Assembly: GCA_040905145.1 (NCBI GenBank)
Contig: JBBDSC010000222.1
Span: 1 to 64,000 of the forward strand
Length of the DNA: 64,000 nt
Reading direction: 5' to 3'
From: DATGMS01 sp040905145
GTDB taxonomy: Bacteria; Bacteroidota; Bacteroidia; Cytophagales; Cyclobacteriaceae
Part shown: positions 25,558 through 34,169 of the stretch, one piece after another
Layout of the letters: each line of letters starts with the position of its first letter
Numbering within the stretch: position 1 is the stretch's first letter
Made by a program: the position numbers and the translations under genes
The notes under the pieces: generated by a model
Database searches by the model: none
The model's input: only the letters and a program-made list of their open reading frames with translations
Told to the model about the DNA's origin: nothing

Positions 25558-27189
25558 ATGAAACACTTTTCCATTTCCGGTCACTACGTCGATATCCAGA
25601 ACCGGGATATTTACCCTGCCCGGATCTCCATCGAAAACCAACGCATTGCTTCCATTGAAAAGGTGGATACCGCACCGTCCCATTACCTGCTCCCCGGTTT
25701 TATAGATGCCCATGTGCATGTGGAATCCTCCATGTTGGTCCCTTCCGAATTTGCACGCTTGGCGGTAGTCAATGGTACGGTAGCCACTGTATCGGATCCG
25801 CATGAAATAGCCAATGTCTGTGGCATGAAAGGGGTAGAATACATGATCGACAATGGCAAGCAGGTGAACTTTAAATTTTATTTCGGCGCACCCTCCTGTG
25901 TACCTGCCACACCCTTCGAAACAGCAGGAGGGGAAATCAGCCCGGGGGATATCGAGGATTTGTTGAGCCGGGAAGAGGTGGCCTATCTGGCCGAAATGAT
26001 GAATTGGCCCGGGACAATCCACAGGGATCCGGTGGTTATGGAGAAGATCGCCCTGGCCCGGAAATATGGCAAACCGGTGGATGGGCATGCACCGGGACTA
26101 AAGGGGAAATGGGCGGAAAAATATGTATCCGCTGGGATAACCACCGATCATGAATGCTTTACGGCCGGGGAGGCCTTGGAAAAAATTAAACTGGGCATGA
26201 AAATCGCCATCAGGGAAGGCAGTGCCGCCAAAAACTTTGAGGCCCTCATTGACCTGATCGATGATCATGCCGACCAGATCATGTTCTGCTCTGACGATAA
26301 ACATCCCGACAACCTGGCTTTGGGGCATATCAACCAACTGGTGGCACGGGCCGTAGCCAAAGGAAAAGATGTTTTTTCAGTGCTAAAAGCGTCGTGCCTT
26401 AACCCGGTCAAACATTACAAGCTGAAGGTCGGCCAATTGCAGCAGGGCGATTGGGCAGACTTTATACTGGTAAAAAATTTGGTTGATTTTGAGGTTATCC
26501 AAACTTTCATCAATGGGGAAAAGGTGGCCGAAAACGGAAAGACCTTAATTTCCTCCATCGAAAATAAAATCATCAACAATTTCCAAATACCTAAAAAAGA
26601 AATCACGGATTTTCAAATCAAGGCCAAGGGCCAAAAAGTAAGGGCCATCCAGGCCTTGGACGGCCAATTGATCACCCCGGAAGCCATAGGGGAAATAAAA
26701 GTGGTCAATGGCTGGGCACTTTCCAATGTAGAGGCCGACATCCTTAAAATCACTGTGGTCAATCGTTACCACAATTCCCCACCAGCTGTTGCATTTATCA
26801 AAAATTTTGGATTAAAAGAAGGAGCTATTGCTTCTTCCGTAGGGCATGATTCCCACAATATCATTGCGGTGGGAATCGATGATCGTTCCATAACAAGGGC
26901 TGTCAATCTGTTGGTGGAAGCTAAGGGAGGTATTTCTGCCGTTCGGTCGCAGGAAGAAAAATTACTTCCCCTGCCGGTAGGCGGCATCATGTCCCCAGAG
27001 GATGGCTATGAAGTGGCTAAGGCATACACCGCTATTGACAGGATGGCAAAGGAAATGGGATCCACACTTCAGTCGCCCTTTATGACTTTAAGTTTTATGG
27101 CCTTACTGGTCATTCCCGACCTCAAGCTCAGCGACAAGGGGCTGTTTGACGGACAAAAATTCGAGTTTGTGGATTTGTTTATTCCATAA
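25558..27189 (+). CDS. ade: Adenine deaminase
   Basis: Converts adenine to hypoxanthine in purine salvage. 543 residues from the ATG at 25558; the frame stays open to a TTG at 25537. Amidohydrolase metal motif A-H-V-H-V-E-S-S-M (H52, H54, E56), G-T-V-A-T-V-S-D-P-H-E, G-H-A-P-G-L and C-S-D-D-K are all present, matching the Ade subfamily and not the Add type. The C-terminal domain with S-V-G-H-D-S-H-N is intact. It is transcribed alone, convergent with ypdA. Confidence 0.96.
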   Translation: MKHFSISGHYVDIQNRDIYPARISIENQRIASIEKVDTAPSHYLLPGFIDAHVHVESSMLVPSEFARLAVVNGTVATVSDPHEIANVCGMKGVEYMIDNGKQVNFKFYFGAPSCVPATPFETAGGEISPGDIEDLLSREEVAYLAEMMNWPGTIHRDPVVMEKIALARKYGKPVDGHAPGLKGKWAEKYVSAGITTDHECFTAGEALEKIKLGMKIAIREGSAAKNFEALIDLIDDHADQIMFCSDDKHPDNLALGHINQLVARAVAKGKDVFSVLKASCLNPVKHYKLKVGQLQQGDWADFILVKNLVDFEVIQTFINGEKVAENGKTLISSIENKIINNFQIPKKEITDFQIKAKGQKVRAIQALDGQLITPEAIGEIKVVNGWALSNVEADILKITVVNRYHNSPPAVAFIKNFGLKEGAIASSVGHDSHNIIAVGIDDRSITRAVNLLVEAKGGISAVRSQEEKLLPLPVGGIMSPEDGYEVAKAYTAIDRMAKEMGSTLQSPFMTLSFMALLVIPDLKLSDKGLFDGQKFEFVDLFIP

Positions 27190-27280
27190 CCTAAATTTTG
27201 TGGATTACTTTCAAAAGTCCAATCTTACAGCTATAAGCAACTGCGTTCAAGCCCTTCAGGCTTAGGGAGGTCGGTGTTTT

Positions 27281-28261
27281 TTATTTCAACACTGTTTTTC
27301 TTTTCGCCATGATATCCTCAAATATCGCCCTGGCATGATCAATAGTGTTTTCAATGAAAAACTCTCTTGTATTCAATCCTCCACAAACCACTCCCGCCAG
27401 ATATAATCCAGGGACATTGGATTCTTGGCTTTCATCATCAAAACAAGGCCTTCTTTTCTCGTCCAAAGTCAATTCCACCCCTAGTTGATCCAGTAATTTA
27501 TAATTGGGACGATAACCTGTCATGGCCAGAACAAAATCATTTTCAAGGGTTTTTTCCCCATTGGAGGTTTGAAGCACTACCTCATTTTCCCCTATTTCCT
27601 TGATGGTGGTATTGAAATAAGCTTTGATGGAGCCTTCCTTTATCCTGTTTTCTATATCGGGAAGCACCCAATATTTGACCGTCCTATCCACTTCACTTTC
27701 CTTTATCACCAAGGTTACTTCCGCCCCTTTTCTCCAGGTTTCGAGGGCTACGTCCACCGCAGAATTTCCCCCGCCTACCACTATGATCTTTTGCCCGATA
27801 TAAGGCCAGGGCTCCTTATAATAATGGCTTACTTTTGGAAGGTCTTCTCCATGGATATTCATATTATTTGGCAAATCATAAAAACCTGAAGCCAAAACAA
27901 TTTTCTCCACCAGGTATTCCCTCTTCGAAGATTTAATTAAAAATCCTTCCCCTTTCTTTTCCAGCTTTAAAACTTCCTCGTAAAGGTTGATCTTCAAATC
28001 GTAATGCTTGGCAACTCTTCTGTAATATTCTAAAGCCTCCGTCCTGTTCGGCTGCTTGTGGATGGACATGAAAGGAATATCACCCATTTCCAGCTTTTCG
28101 GAGGTGGAAAAAAAAGTCATGTTGACGGGATAATTAAATAATGAATTGGTTAAAGTCCCCTTTTCCAGAATCAAATAATCCACATTGTATTTTTCTGCTT
28201 CAATCCCACAGGCCAATCCTATAGGTCCCGCACCGATTATCAAAACGTCTAATTTTTTCAT
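27281..28261 (-). CDS. ypdA: YpdA-family putative bacillithiol disulfide reductase
   Basis: Thioredoxin-reductase-like flavoprotein, 326 residues. The FAD site G-A-G-P-I-G-L-A-C-G is at the N-terminus and the NAD(P)H site G-G-G-N-S-A-V-D-V-A in the middle. The redox C-x-x-C of thioredoxin reductase is absent, as expected for YpdA. M-T-F-F-S-T-S-E-K-L and G-Y-R-P-N-Y further support the family. Characterised homologues reduce bacillithiol disulfide, and some Bacteroidota make bacillithiol; no bsh gene is in this window. It may be cotranscribed with the NRDE gene 115 bp upstream. Confidence 0.92.
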   Translation of the reverse strand: MKKLDVLIIGAGPIGLACGIEAEKYNVDYLILEKGTLTNSLFNYPVNMTFFSTSEKLEMGDIPFMSIHKQPNRTEALEYYRRVAKHYDLKINLYEEVLKLEKKGEGFLIKSSKREYLVEKIVLASGFYDLPNNMNIHGEDLPKVSHYYKEPWPYIGQKIIVVGGGNSAVDVALETWRKGAEVTLVIKESEVDRTVKYWVLPDIENRIKEGSIKAYFNTTIKEIGENEVVLQTSNGEKTLENDFVLAMTGYRPNYKLLDQLGVELTLDEKRRPCFDDESQESNVPGLYLAGVVCGGLNTREFFIENTIDHARAIFEDIMAKRKTVLK

Positions 28262-28375
28262 ATATCTTAAACATTTATTTATCTTTTGAGTTCGCCCTTG
28301 TTTCTAAAGACACCTAAAAAAATCAATGGTAAATCAACAGAAGAGCTTCCATCATCAAAATCCTATAACCATCAC

Positions 28376-29134
28376 TTATGCAGGATGGATAATTCTGAAT
28401 TGTTTTTGTACTTCTTCCAAGGGCATTGTCACTTTTTCTTTTATGACAACATTCCCATCATGCTTCCAAAGGACCACAGAAGTACTTACTGTGCCATATT
28501 CATCTCCCTTCCTGATAAACTGAGCGGATAAGATCCTTTCCATTTCATAAGAAATACCCGTTTTGGGAAGCCGCTCATCTGGTGCATAGGACCTTGACTG
28601 AACCAATTCCATTAAAGCATCCACATTGATTTCATCTTTCGCAATCAAATCCTGAAGATCGGATTTGGCCATCTCCACTTTTGGCCAGGGGGTATCCAGA
28701 AAAGCATTGCTGATCCCGTGCACTCCAGGACTTACTTTTTCCACACCTTGGCGGTAATTACACAAATAACCCATTTCCTCCCCATTGGCTACCAAAAGAT
28801 TGAAACCATCATATCGATCCATTTTTTTTTGAATCCGGCTAAGGTACTCAAAAGGATTCTCCTCATTTTCCAAGAATCCTTTGACCAGGTTCCCTCTGGA
28901 TATTGGATTTTCTTTTCGGCTATGCAGGTTCCTGTAATTGGTCAAAGCCGCAAATTTTCCTTTTGGATGAAAGCCCATCCAAGTGCCTCCGCCCTTAATA
29001 TCTTTTCCCGCATAAAAGCCAGTAGGCCATAAATGCAGGGAAGAGGTTGGTCTGTCAAAAAATTCGTCCCTGTTAGCGACCAATGACAATTTATAAACGG
29101 GATGATCAAGCCAATTAAATGATATTAAACACAT
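28376..29134 (-). CDS. NRDE/TANGO2-family protein
   Basis: 252 residues beginning M-C-L-I-S-F-N-W. The family signature A-N-R-D-E-F-F-D-R-P is exact, followed by G-G-T-W-M-G and the A-A-L-T-N-Y-R block. The N-terminal Cys2 after Met removal is typical of Ntn-hydrolase-like folds, though enzymatic activity for this family is unproven. Divergent from blaI; the 130 bp between them hold the BlaI operators and a 10-bp inverted repeat (CGATAAAAAA/TTTTTTATCG, 29182-29209). Confidence 0.9.
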   Translation of the reverse strand: MCLISFNWLDHPVYKLSLVANRDEFFDRPTSSLHLWPTGFYAGKDIKGGGTWMGFHPKGKFAALTNYRNLHSRKENPISRGNLVKGFLENEENPFEYLSRIQKKMDRYDGFNLLVANGEEMGYLCNYRQGVEKVSPGVHGISNAFLDTPWPKVEMAKSDLQDLIAKDEINVDALMELVQSRSYAPDERLPKTGISYEMERILSAQFIRKGDEYGTVSTSVVLWKHDGNVVIKEKVTMPLEEVQKQFRIIHPA

Positions 29135-29214
29135 ATTGTCACAAAATTAATAAAAGAGCGGAGATAAAGAACACCGATAACCGATAAAAAAATCCAGAAT
29201 TTTTTATCGAAAAA

Positions 29215-29246
29215 TTTGCTTATACGAAACTCATCGTATATATTTA
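29215..29246 (+). promoter_or_regulatory. Promoter of the blaI-M56 pair
   Basis: TTTG (29215-29218), a 20-base spacer, then TATATTTA (29239-29246): seven of eight bases match TAnnTTTG. The predicted transcription start is near 29253, only about 13 to 19 bases before the possible start codons. Confidence 0.6.
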
Positions 29247-29263
29247 CTACGAAATAAATCGTA
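29223..29263. promoter_or_regulatory. Two tandem BlaI-type operator dyads
   Basis: TACGAAACTCATCGTA (29223-29238) and TACGAAATAAATCGTA (29248-29263) share the dyad TACGA-N6-TCGTA, with centres 25 bp apart. The first fills the spacer of the predicted promoter; the second covers the expected start site and ends two bases before the ATG. This fits autorepression by a dimeric BlaI. Confidence 0.72.
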
Positions 29264-29265
29264 CT

Positions 29266-29646
29266 ATGGTGATGAGCATAAAACCCACGGAATCAGAACT
29301 GGAAATTTTATCCATTTTATGGAGATTAAAAGAGGCCAGCGTCCGTCAAATCCATGAAAGGTTATCTGAAACCAAAGGCACCGGCTATACGACGACTTTG
29401 AAGCTTATGCAGATTATGCTCACCAAGGGTTTGGTAAAGCGGAACGAACAAAGCAGAAGCCATATCTATTCCGCCACCATTGCAGAAAAAGATACGCAAA
29501 AATCTTTGCTAAAGGGTTTTATGTCCACGGCTTTTGGCGGCTCTGCCAAAAATCTGGTCATGCAGGCATTGGGACAGGGCAAACCTTCCCAAGAGGAAAT
29601 CAATGAAATCAGAGAGTTTTTAGATCAACTGGAAAAAGAGAAATAA
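29266..29646 (+). CDS. BlaI/MecI/CopY-family repressor
   Basis: 126-residue winged-helix repressor. T-E-S-E-L-E-I-L-S-I-L-W and the recognition region G-T-G-Y-T-T-T-L-K-L-M-Q-I-M are classic; the C-terminal helices (F-M-S-T-A-F-G-G-S-A-K-N) form the dimer. Family members lose DNA binding when cut by a partner BlaR1-like peptidase, here the next gene. Start at 29266 or at the ATG 29272. Its stop overlaps the next start by one base. Confidence 0.93.
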   Translation: MVMSIKPTESELEILSILWRLKEASVRQIHERLSETKGTGYTTTLKLMQIMLTKGLVKRNEQSRSHIYSATIAEKDTQKSLLKGFMSTAFGGSAKNLVMQALGQGKPSQEEINEIREFLDQLEKEK

Positions 29647-31400
29647 TGGACTTTACCCACTTGTTTATCGAAGAAAAATACTTGAAAACTATTGGTTGGA
29701 CCCTGACCCATTCTGTTTGGCAGATCCTTTTGATCAGCCTACTGTTGTGGTTCACTTTAAAGATAGTTCCAAAACAGGCCTCCAACCTCCGATATGGAAC
29801 TGCATTGTTCGCCTTGATTTTGATTTGTTCCGTGAGTAGCTGGACATTTATCCACCATCTCCAGCAATATGATAAAAACCAATCAGCCATTTCATCCAGC
29901 CTTAAATTTGATTTTCCAGAAACGGATAAAATCAATTCCACCCACACCTTACATAAGGGTAGTGCCTTGGGCAGTCAGGTATTTGGAGACTACTTACCCT
30001 CTCAGCTGGAACAGCATCTTCCTTACCTTGTTAATTTGTGGATACTTGGAGCCTTGTTTTATCTGTTTAGGTTAATTGGAAGTATTAACGACCTGAAACA
30101 GCTGCACAAAAAACATCACGAACCAGTTTCCCAATTACTACTGAAAAAAGTGAATAACCTTACCGCTTCATTAGGCATATTCAGAAAAGTAAAGGTACTG
30201 AAAAGCCCCTTTGTCCATGTCCCCATTACTTACGGCCTGTTCAAGCCTATCATTTTGCTTCCAACCAGCCTGGCTTTATCTATTCAACCAGCTCAATTGG
30301 AGGCCATTATTGCCCATGAAATGGCCCATATCAAAAGGTATGATTACTTGGTCAATCTCTTTCAATCCACCTTGGAAGTACTTTTTTTCTTTCATCCCTG
30401 CTTTTGGTGGATCAATGCGGTCATTCATGAAGAACGGGAAAATGCCACGGATGATCTGGCCCTTTCCATAGGTATCCGTCCACAAGATCTTGCTTATGGT
30501 CTGGCAGAAGTAGCCAATCATTCCTCCTACCGTACGCCAGAAATGGCTTTGGCTGCCTCCACAGACAGAAATCTTACCCTTCAGCGCATAAAACGGATAC
30601 TCGGTAGATCTACCCCTCCGCTTAAACTTTCACCTTTAATCACCATTACCATGATCTTAACCTTAATTATAAGCACCATCCTTTTGGTGGGGGCACAGGG
30701 CCCGGATTCCAACCACAATCAGGAGCCGCTCCTTCTGACCCATATAAATAGTCAGAATATTGCATGGAGGGAAACTATCCCCTCTAAGCCCCACCATGTG
30801 GTAATGGCCTCGGCCGAACAAGATACAATACCCTCCGTAAAATCGACAAAAGGCCCCCACCTGACAGACATGCCCTCGTTGGAATTAACCCCTGCTCCAC
30901 AGATGGATTTTAATTTTGATTTTCCGTCCCTAAAGGATTTTCCCCCGGTACCCCCTGTAAACATAGAAAACTTTTCCTTACCAAACCTGGAGATTAAAAT
31001 ACAGGCAGATAGTATAGAAAAGATTGCCAGCGAGCTGGAAAAATTGAAGGGTGACAATTCCCCCAAAGCCAAAGCCAGGGTCGAGACCTTAAAATCAGCA
31101 TTGGCCAAACTAGAGCAGAATATGGAGGTATTTTCCCGGGCATTTGAAGGGAAAATGGAAAACTGGCAAGAGAAGCATGGTGAAGCCATGAAAAAATTTG
31201 AGACTGAGATGAAAGTATGGGGGGAAAAAATGAAGGAGCATGAAAAAACCTGGGAAGCTGCCATTGCTCCCAAAATGAAAGAATTTGAGAACAAAATGAA
31301 AGTATGGGAAAAAGAAAATGCTCCACGGATCAAGGAATTTGAAGAAAAAATGAAGATTTGGGAAGAGAAAAACCGGGAAAAGGTCGAATCAATGAATTAG
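29646..31400 (+). CDS. BlaR1-like M56 membrane metallopeptidase with C-terminal coiled coil
   Basis: 584 residues. About four membrane helices surround the zinc motif H-E-M-A-H (H224-H228), with N-A-T-D-D-L-A-L further on as in M56 peptidases. After the last helix (I-T-M-I-L-T-L-I-I-S-T, ~340) comes a proline-rich linker (~430), then a highly charged helix to the end with near-repeated units A-P-K-M-K-E-F-E-N-K-M-K-V-W-E-K-E-N and A-P-R-I-K-E-F-E-E-K-M-K-I-W-E-E-K-N. There is no penicillin-binding sensor domain and no beta-lactamase gene nearby, so the signal is not an obvious beta-lactam. It probably senses envelope stress and inactivates the repressor (inference). Confidence 0.9.
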   Translation: MDFTHLFIEEKYLKTIGWTLTHSVWQILLISLLLWFTLKIVPKQASNLRYGTALFALILICSVSSWTFIHHLQQYDKNQSAISSSLKFDFPETDKINSTHTLHKGSALGSQVFGDYLPSQLEQHLPYLVNLWILGALFYLFRLIGSINDLKQLHKKHHEPVSQLLLKKVNNLTASLGIFRKVKVLKSPFVHVPITYGLFKPIILLPTSLALSIQPAQLEAIIAHEMAHIKRYDYLVNLFQSTLEVLFFFHPCFWWINAVIHEERENATDDLALSIGIRPQDLAYGLAEVANHSSYRTPEMALAASTDRNLTLQRIKRILGRSTPPLKLSPLITITMILTLIISTILLVGAQGPDSNHNQEPLLLTHINSQNIAWRETIPSKPHHVVMASAEQDTIPSVKSTKGPHLTDMPSLELTPAPQMDFNFDFPSLKDFPPVPPVNIENFSLPNLEIKIQADSIEKIASELEKLKGDNSPKAKARVETLKSALAKLEQNMEVFSRAFEGKMENWQEKHGEAMKKFETEMKVWGEKMKEHEKTWEAAIAPKMKEFENKMKVWEKENAPRIKEFEEKMKIWEEKNREKVESMN

Positions 31401-31664
31401 AAACAGGAAAGCCTGTACCTGCCTTTACAAGCACAGCTATATCCAAATGTTTGGGGGGGAGGGTAACTAATTTTATCAAAAGTTAGATGAATTATTTGAG
31501 GAGCAAGTTAATAGCAAGTAACATAGCCTTTTTCTGTCTGCTAACATCCGTTAAGGGCTTCCCCCTCTGGGTATGAGATAGTACCTACACCTAGCCGGCG
31601 GTTTAGGGTGTGGGGTTATTTCTTGCGGTAGATGAATACGAATTAGGAAAAAGAATTGCAAATT
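31401..31664. other. Intergenic region between convergent M56 and thr genes
   Basis: No gene. A GC-richer patch at 31570-31620 contains ACACCTA ... TAGGGTGT, a weak hairpin. It might help end the plus-strand message, though no T-run follows. Confidence 0.35.
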
Positions 31665-31666
31665 CC

Positions 31667-31699
31667 AAAAAATAAAAAGGCGTAGATACAATCTACGCC
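31667..31699 (-). terminator. Terminator of the threonine operon
   Basis: On the minus strand GGCGTAGAT and ATCTACGCC form a perfect nine-bp stem with a three-base loop, then TTTTTATTTTTT. It lies about 130 bp beyond the thrC stop. Confidence 0.85.
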
Positions 31700-31826
31700 T
31701 AGCAGGGGTTTATTCCCACTAATCCCTTAATCGCTTTTGTAAGGCTAACCCTTCTTCTTTGAACTTTACTGTTCCTGCATATTTGACAGCGTCCAGCCCT
31801 TTTTTTTATTGCCTTTTCTTAGCTTT

Positions 31827-33122
31827 TTACCTTTTGGAAAACAAAAATTTCTTAAAGGCCCCATAGCTGTTTTCCAACTGTTCTACTTTTTTGGTTCCAT
31901 GAAGAAACGACGCTAACCGTTCAGGCAATTCCAAAGGTGTTCCCAAAGCCTCCTCCACCACCTTGTTGAATTTGCCCGGATGGGCAGTTTCCAGGAATAC
32001 CCCTTTATACCCGGAATGGTCTTTCAAGAAGTCTTGCAATCCAAGGTATGCTACGGCACCATGAGGATCCATGGTATATCCTGTCTCTTCTTTTACTTTT
32101 CTCAGGCTTTCCTTAGTCTGCCCATCGGTATAGGCAAAACCTTTAACCTTGGATTTTAATAGATCTTCATCCCCACCGTACAAAGCCAGGAGCCTATAAA
32201 AATTGCTGGGATTGCCGACATCCATGCTATTGCTTATGGTTTGAACTGAAGGCCGTGCCTGAAATGGATTGCCCTTTAGGTAATCGGGAACCACATCGTT
32301 CGCATTGGTAGCCGCCACAAAGGAATCGATCCCCAATCCCATCCTTTCTGCCAAAATACCTGCAGCCAAATTACCGAAATTACCGCTAGGCACGGCAAAT
32401 GCAATCTTTTTATTGTTCTTGGGCAACCTCGAATAGGCATAGAAATAATATAGACATTGAGGGATCCAACGGGCTATGTTAATGGAATTGGCAGAAGTCA
32501 GCAGCATTTGTTCATTAAGCTCCTTATCCAAAAAGGCTTCCTTGACCATTTTTTGACAATCATCAAAAACCCCTTGGACCTCTAATGCTGAAATGTTGCC
32601 TCCCAATGTAGTAAACTGCTTTTCCTGAAGCTCACTGACTTTTCCGGCAGGATAAAGAATGATTACCTCTACACCCGGCACTTGATAAAAGCCATTGGCT
32701 ACCGCACTTCCAGTATCTCCTGAAGTAGCCACCAGAATCTTTACCTTCTGGTTGTCCAAAAGCAAACTCATCAATTTTGAACAGAACCTTGCCCCAAAAT
32801 CCTTAAAAGCCAAGGTAGGTCCATGAAACAACTCAAGTGCATATACCCCTTCATTTATATCCACCAATGGGGCATCAAATTGAATGGCATGATCTATCAG
32901 CTCCTTGATCTCCCCCTCAGTCAGATCCTCTGAGAAGAAAGCTTTGATGACCTCATACCCTATTTCCCGAAACGAAAGCTGATGCATCCTTTCAAGAAAA
33001 TCCCCTGACATTTCAGGGATTTCCACTGGCATATAAAGCCCCTGATCCGGAGCCAATCCTTTGGTCACTGCTTCCTTGAGGGAAACAACATGATCAGCAT
33101 TATTGGTGCTATAAAACTTCAT
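31827..33122 (-). CDS. thrC: Threonine synthase
   Basis: PLP enzyme converting O-phosphohomoserine to threonine, 431 residues. The PLP lysine lies in L-A-F-K-D-F-G-A-R-F; A-T-S-G-D-T-G-S-A-V is the phosphate-binding motif and V-P-S-G-N-F-G-N another conserved block. The N-terminal M-K-F-Y-S-T-N-N is typical of the E. coli-type ThrC. Last gene of the operon, separated from thrB by a 105 bp spacer containing the heptamer tract. Confidence 0.97.
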   Translation of the reverse strand: MKFYSTNNADHVVSLKEAVTKGLAPDQGLYMPVEIPEMSGDFLERMHQLSFREIGYEVIKAFFSEDLTEGEIKELIDHAIQFDAPLVDINEGVYALELFHGPTLAFKDFGARFCSKLMSLLLDNQKVKILVATSGDTGSAVANGFYQVPGVEVIILYPAGKVSELQEKQFTTLGGNISALEVQGVFDDCQKMVKEAFLDKELNEQMLLTSANSINIARWIPQCLYYFYAYSRLPKNNKKIAFAVPSGNFGNLAAGILAERMGLGIDSFVAATNANDVVPDYLKGNPFQARPSVQTISNSMDVGNPSNFYRLLALYGGDEDLLKSKVKGFAYTDGQTKESLRKVKEETGYTMDPHGAVAYLGLQDFLKDHSGYKGVFLETAHPGKFNKVVEEALGTPLELPERLASFLHGTKKVEQLENSYGAFKKFLFSKR

Positions 33123-33153
33123 TGGTTTTAACTTGATTCTATTTAACAGTCTT

Positions 33154-33230
33154 GGGTCTTGAGACCTGAAATCTGAGATTCGATTCTTGATTTTTGATTT
33201 TTGGTTCTTGGTTTTTGGTTCTTGATACTA
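33154..33230. repeat. Seven-base-periodic tract between thrB and thrC
   Basis: Read on the plus strand the tract divides into eleven consecutive 7-mers each beginning with G: GGGTCTT, GAGACCT, GAAATCT, GAGATTC, GATTCTT, GATTTTT, GATTTTT, GGTTCTT, GGTTTTT, GGTTCTT, GATACTA. The last includes the thrB stop codon. The consensus of the inner part is GRTTYTT. Confidence 0.75.
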
Positions 33231-34169
33231 CTCTTGTTCTTCTTCCATTACGAAAGCCCCTTTTGTATTAATGGCAGGAACATAAAGGTCCACGGGTAAA
33301 CCTATCTTATCATACACCTTTTGACTGATTCGGCTTACTTCCCAAGCAATGGATTCATTAGGGGACAATATAAACAAGGTAGGCCCTGAACCTGAAATGC
33401 CACAACCCAAAGCCCCTGCTTCCTTGGCCCCCTCCTTAACTTCATCAAAGCCAGGAATAAGGACAGAGCGGAAAGGCTCAGCAATTACATCATTAAGGGA
33501 GCGGCTGATTAATTCCATATCCTCCTGAAATAGGCCTGCCACCAATCCGGCAATGTTCCCCGATTGAATGATTGCATCTTTAAGGGAAACATTTTTCTTC
33601 AACACACTCCTGGAATCAGCTGTGTTTAATTCTAGGTGGGGATGTACCAAAGTACAATAAAGGCCCGAAGGCACATTTAACCTGATTACGTCCAGGGGTT
33701 CATAGCCCCTGATCAAAACAAATCCCCCCAAAAGTGCCGGGGCAACATTATCCGCATGCCCGGCTCCGCATGCGATGGCTTCTGCTTCCATGGCAAAGGG
33801 CAGTAAGTCAAGTTTGGAAAAGGGGTTTCCAAGCAGATGATTCGCGGCAACCAATGCCGCCACCGCACTGGCAGCGCTTGAACCCATCCCACTTCCGAGG
33901 GGAAGTCCTTTGATCAGTTCCACATCCAAACCACCAGTGAAGTCCAACTTCTTAAGCATGGCGGTAATGGCAACCGTACAGGTATTCTTTTCCAAAGCAT
34001 AGGGCAACCTTCCCTGGTCCCCTTCAATTTTTACTACTCTTAAACCTGGCTGATCGGATATCCTCACCGTGACTTTATCCCCCAAATCGTCCACCGCAAA
34101 ACCCAAAATATCAAAGCCACAGGAAACGTTGGCTACTGTGGCCGGTGCAAATGCTGTTACTTTTTTCAT
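33228..34169 (-). CDS. thrB: Homoserine kinase
   Basis: GHMP-family kinase making O-phosphohomoserine, 313 residues. The ATP loop P-L-G-S-G-M-G-S-S-A-A-S is exact; the N-terminal F-A-P-A-T-V-A-N-V-S-C-G-F-D and the C-terminal G-C-G-I-S-G-S-G-P-T are the other two GHMP motifs. Its ATG overlaps the thrA stop by four bases (ATGA), so the two are translationally coupled. Confidence 0.97.
   Translation of the reverse strand: MKKVTAFAPATVANVSCGFDILGFAVDDLGDKVTVRISDQPGLRVVKIEGDQGRLPYALEKNTCTVAITAMLKKLDFTGGLDVELIKGLPLGSGMGSSAASAVAALVAANHLLGNPFSKLDLLPFAMEAEAIACGAGHADNVAPALLGGFVLIRGYEPLDVIRLNVPSGLYCTLVHPHLELNTADSRSVLKKNVSLKDAIIQSGNIAGLVAGLFQEDMELISRSLNDVIAEPFRSVLIPGFDEVKEGAKEAGALGCGISGSGPTLFILSPNESIAWEVSRISQKVYDKIGLPVDLYVPAINTKGAFVMEEEQE

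Noticed and set aside
30752..31333. A 193-codon minus-strand ORF opposite the M56 gene
   Set aside because: Phe/Ser-rich product is what the antisense of a Lys/Glu coiled coil gives.
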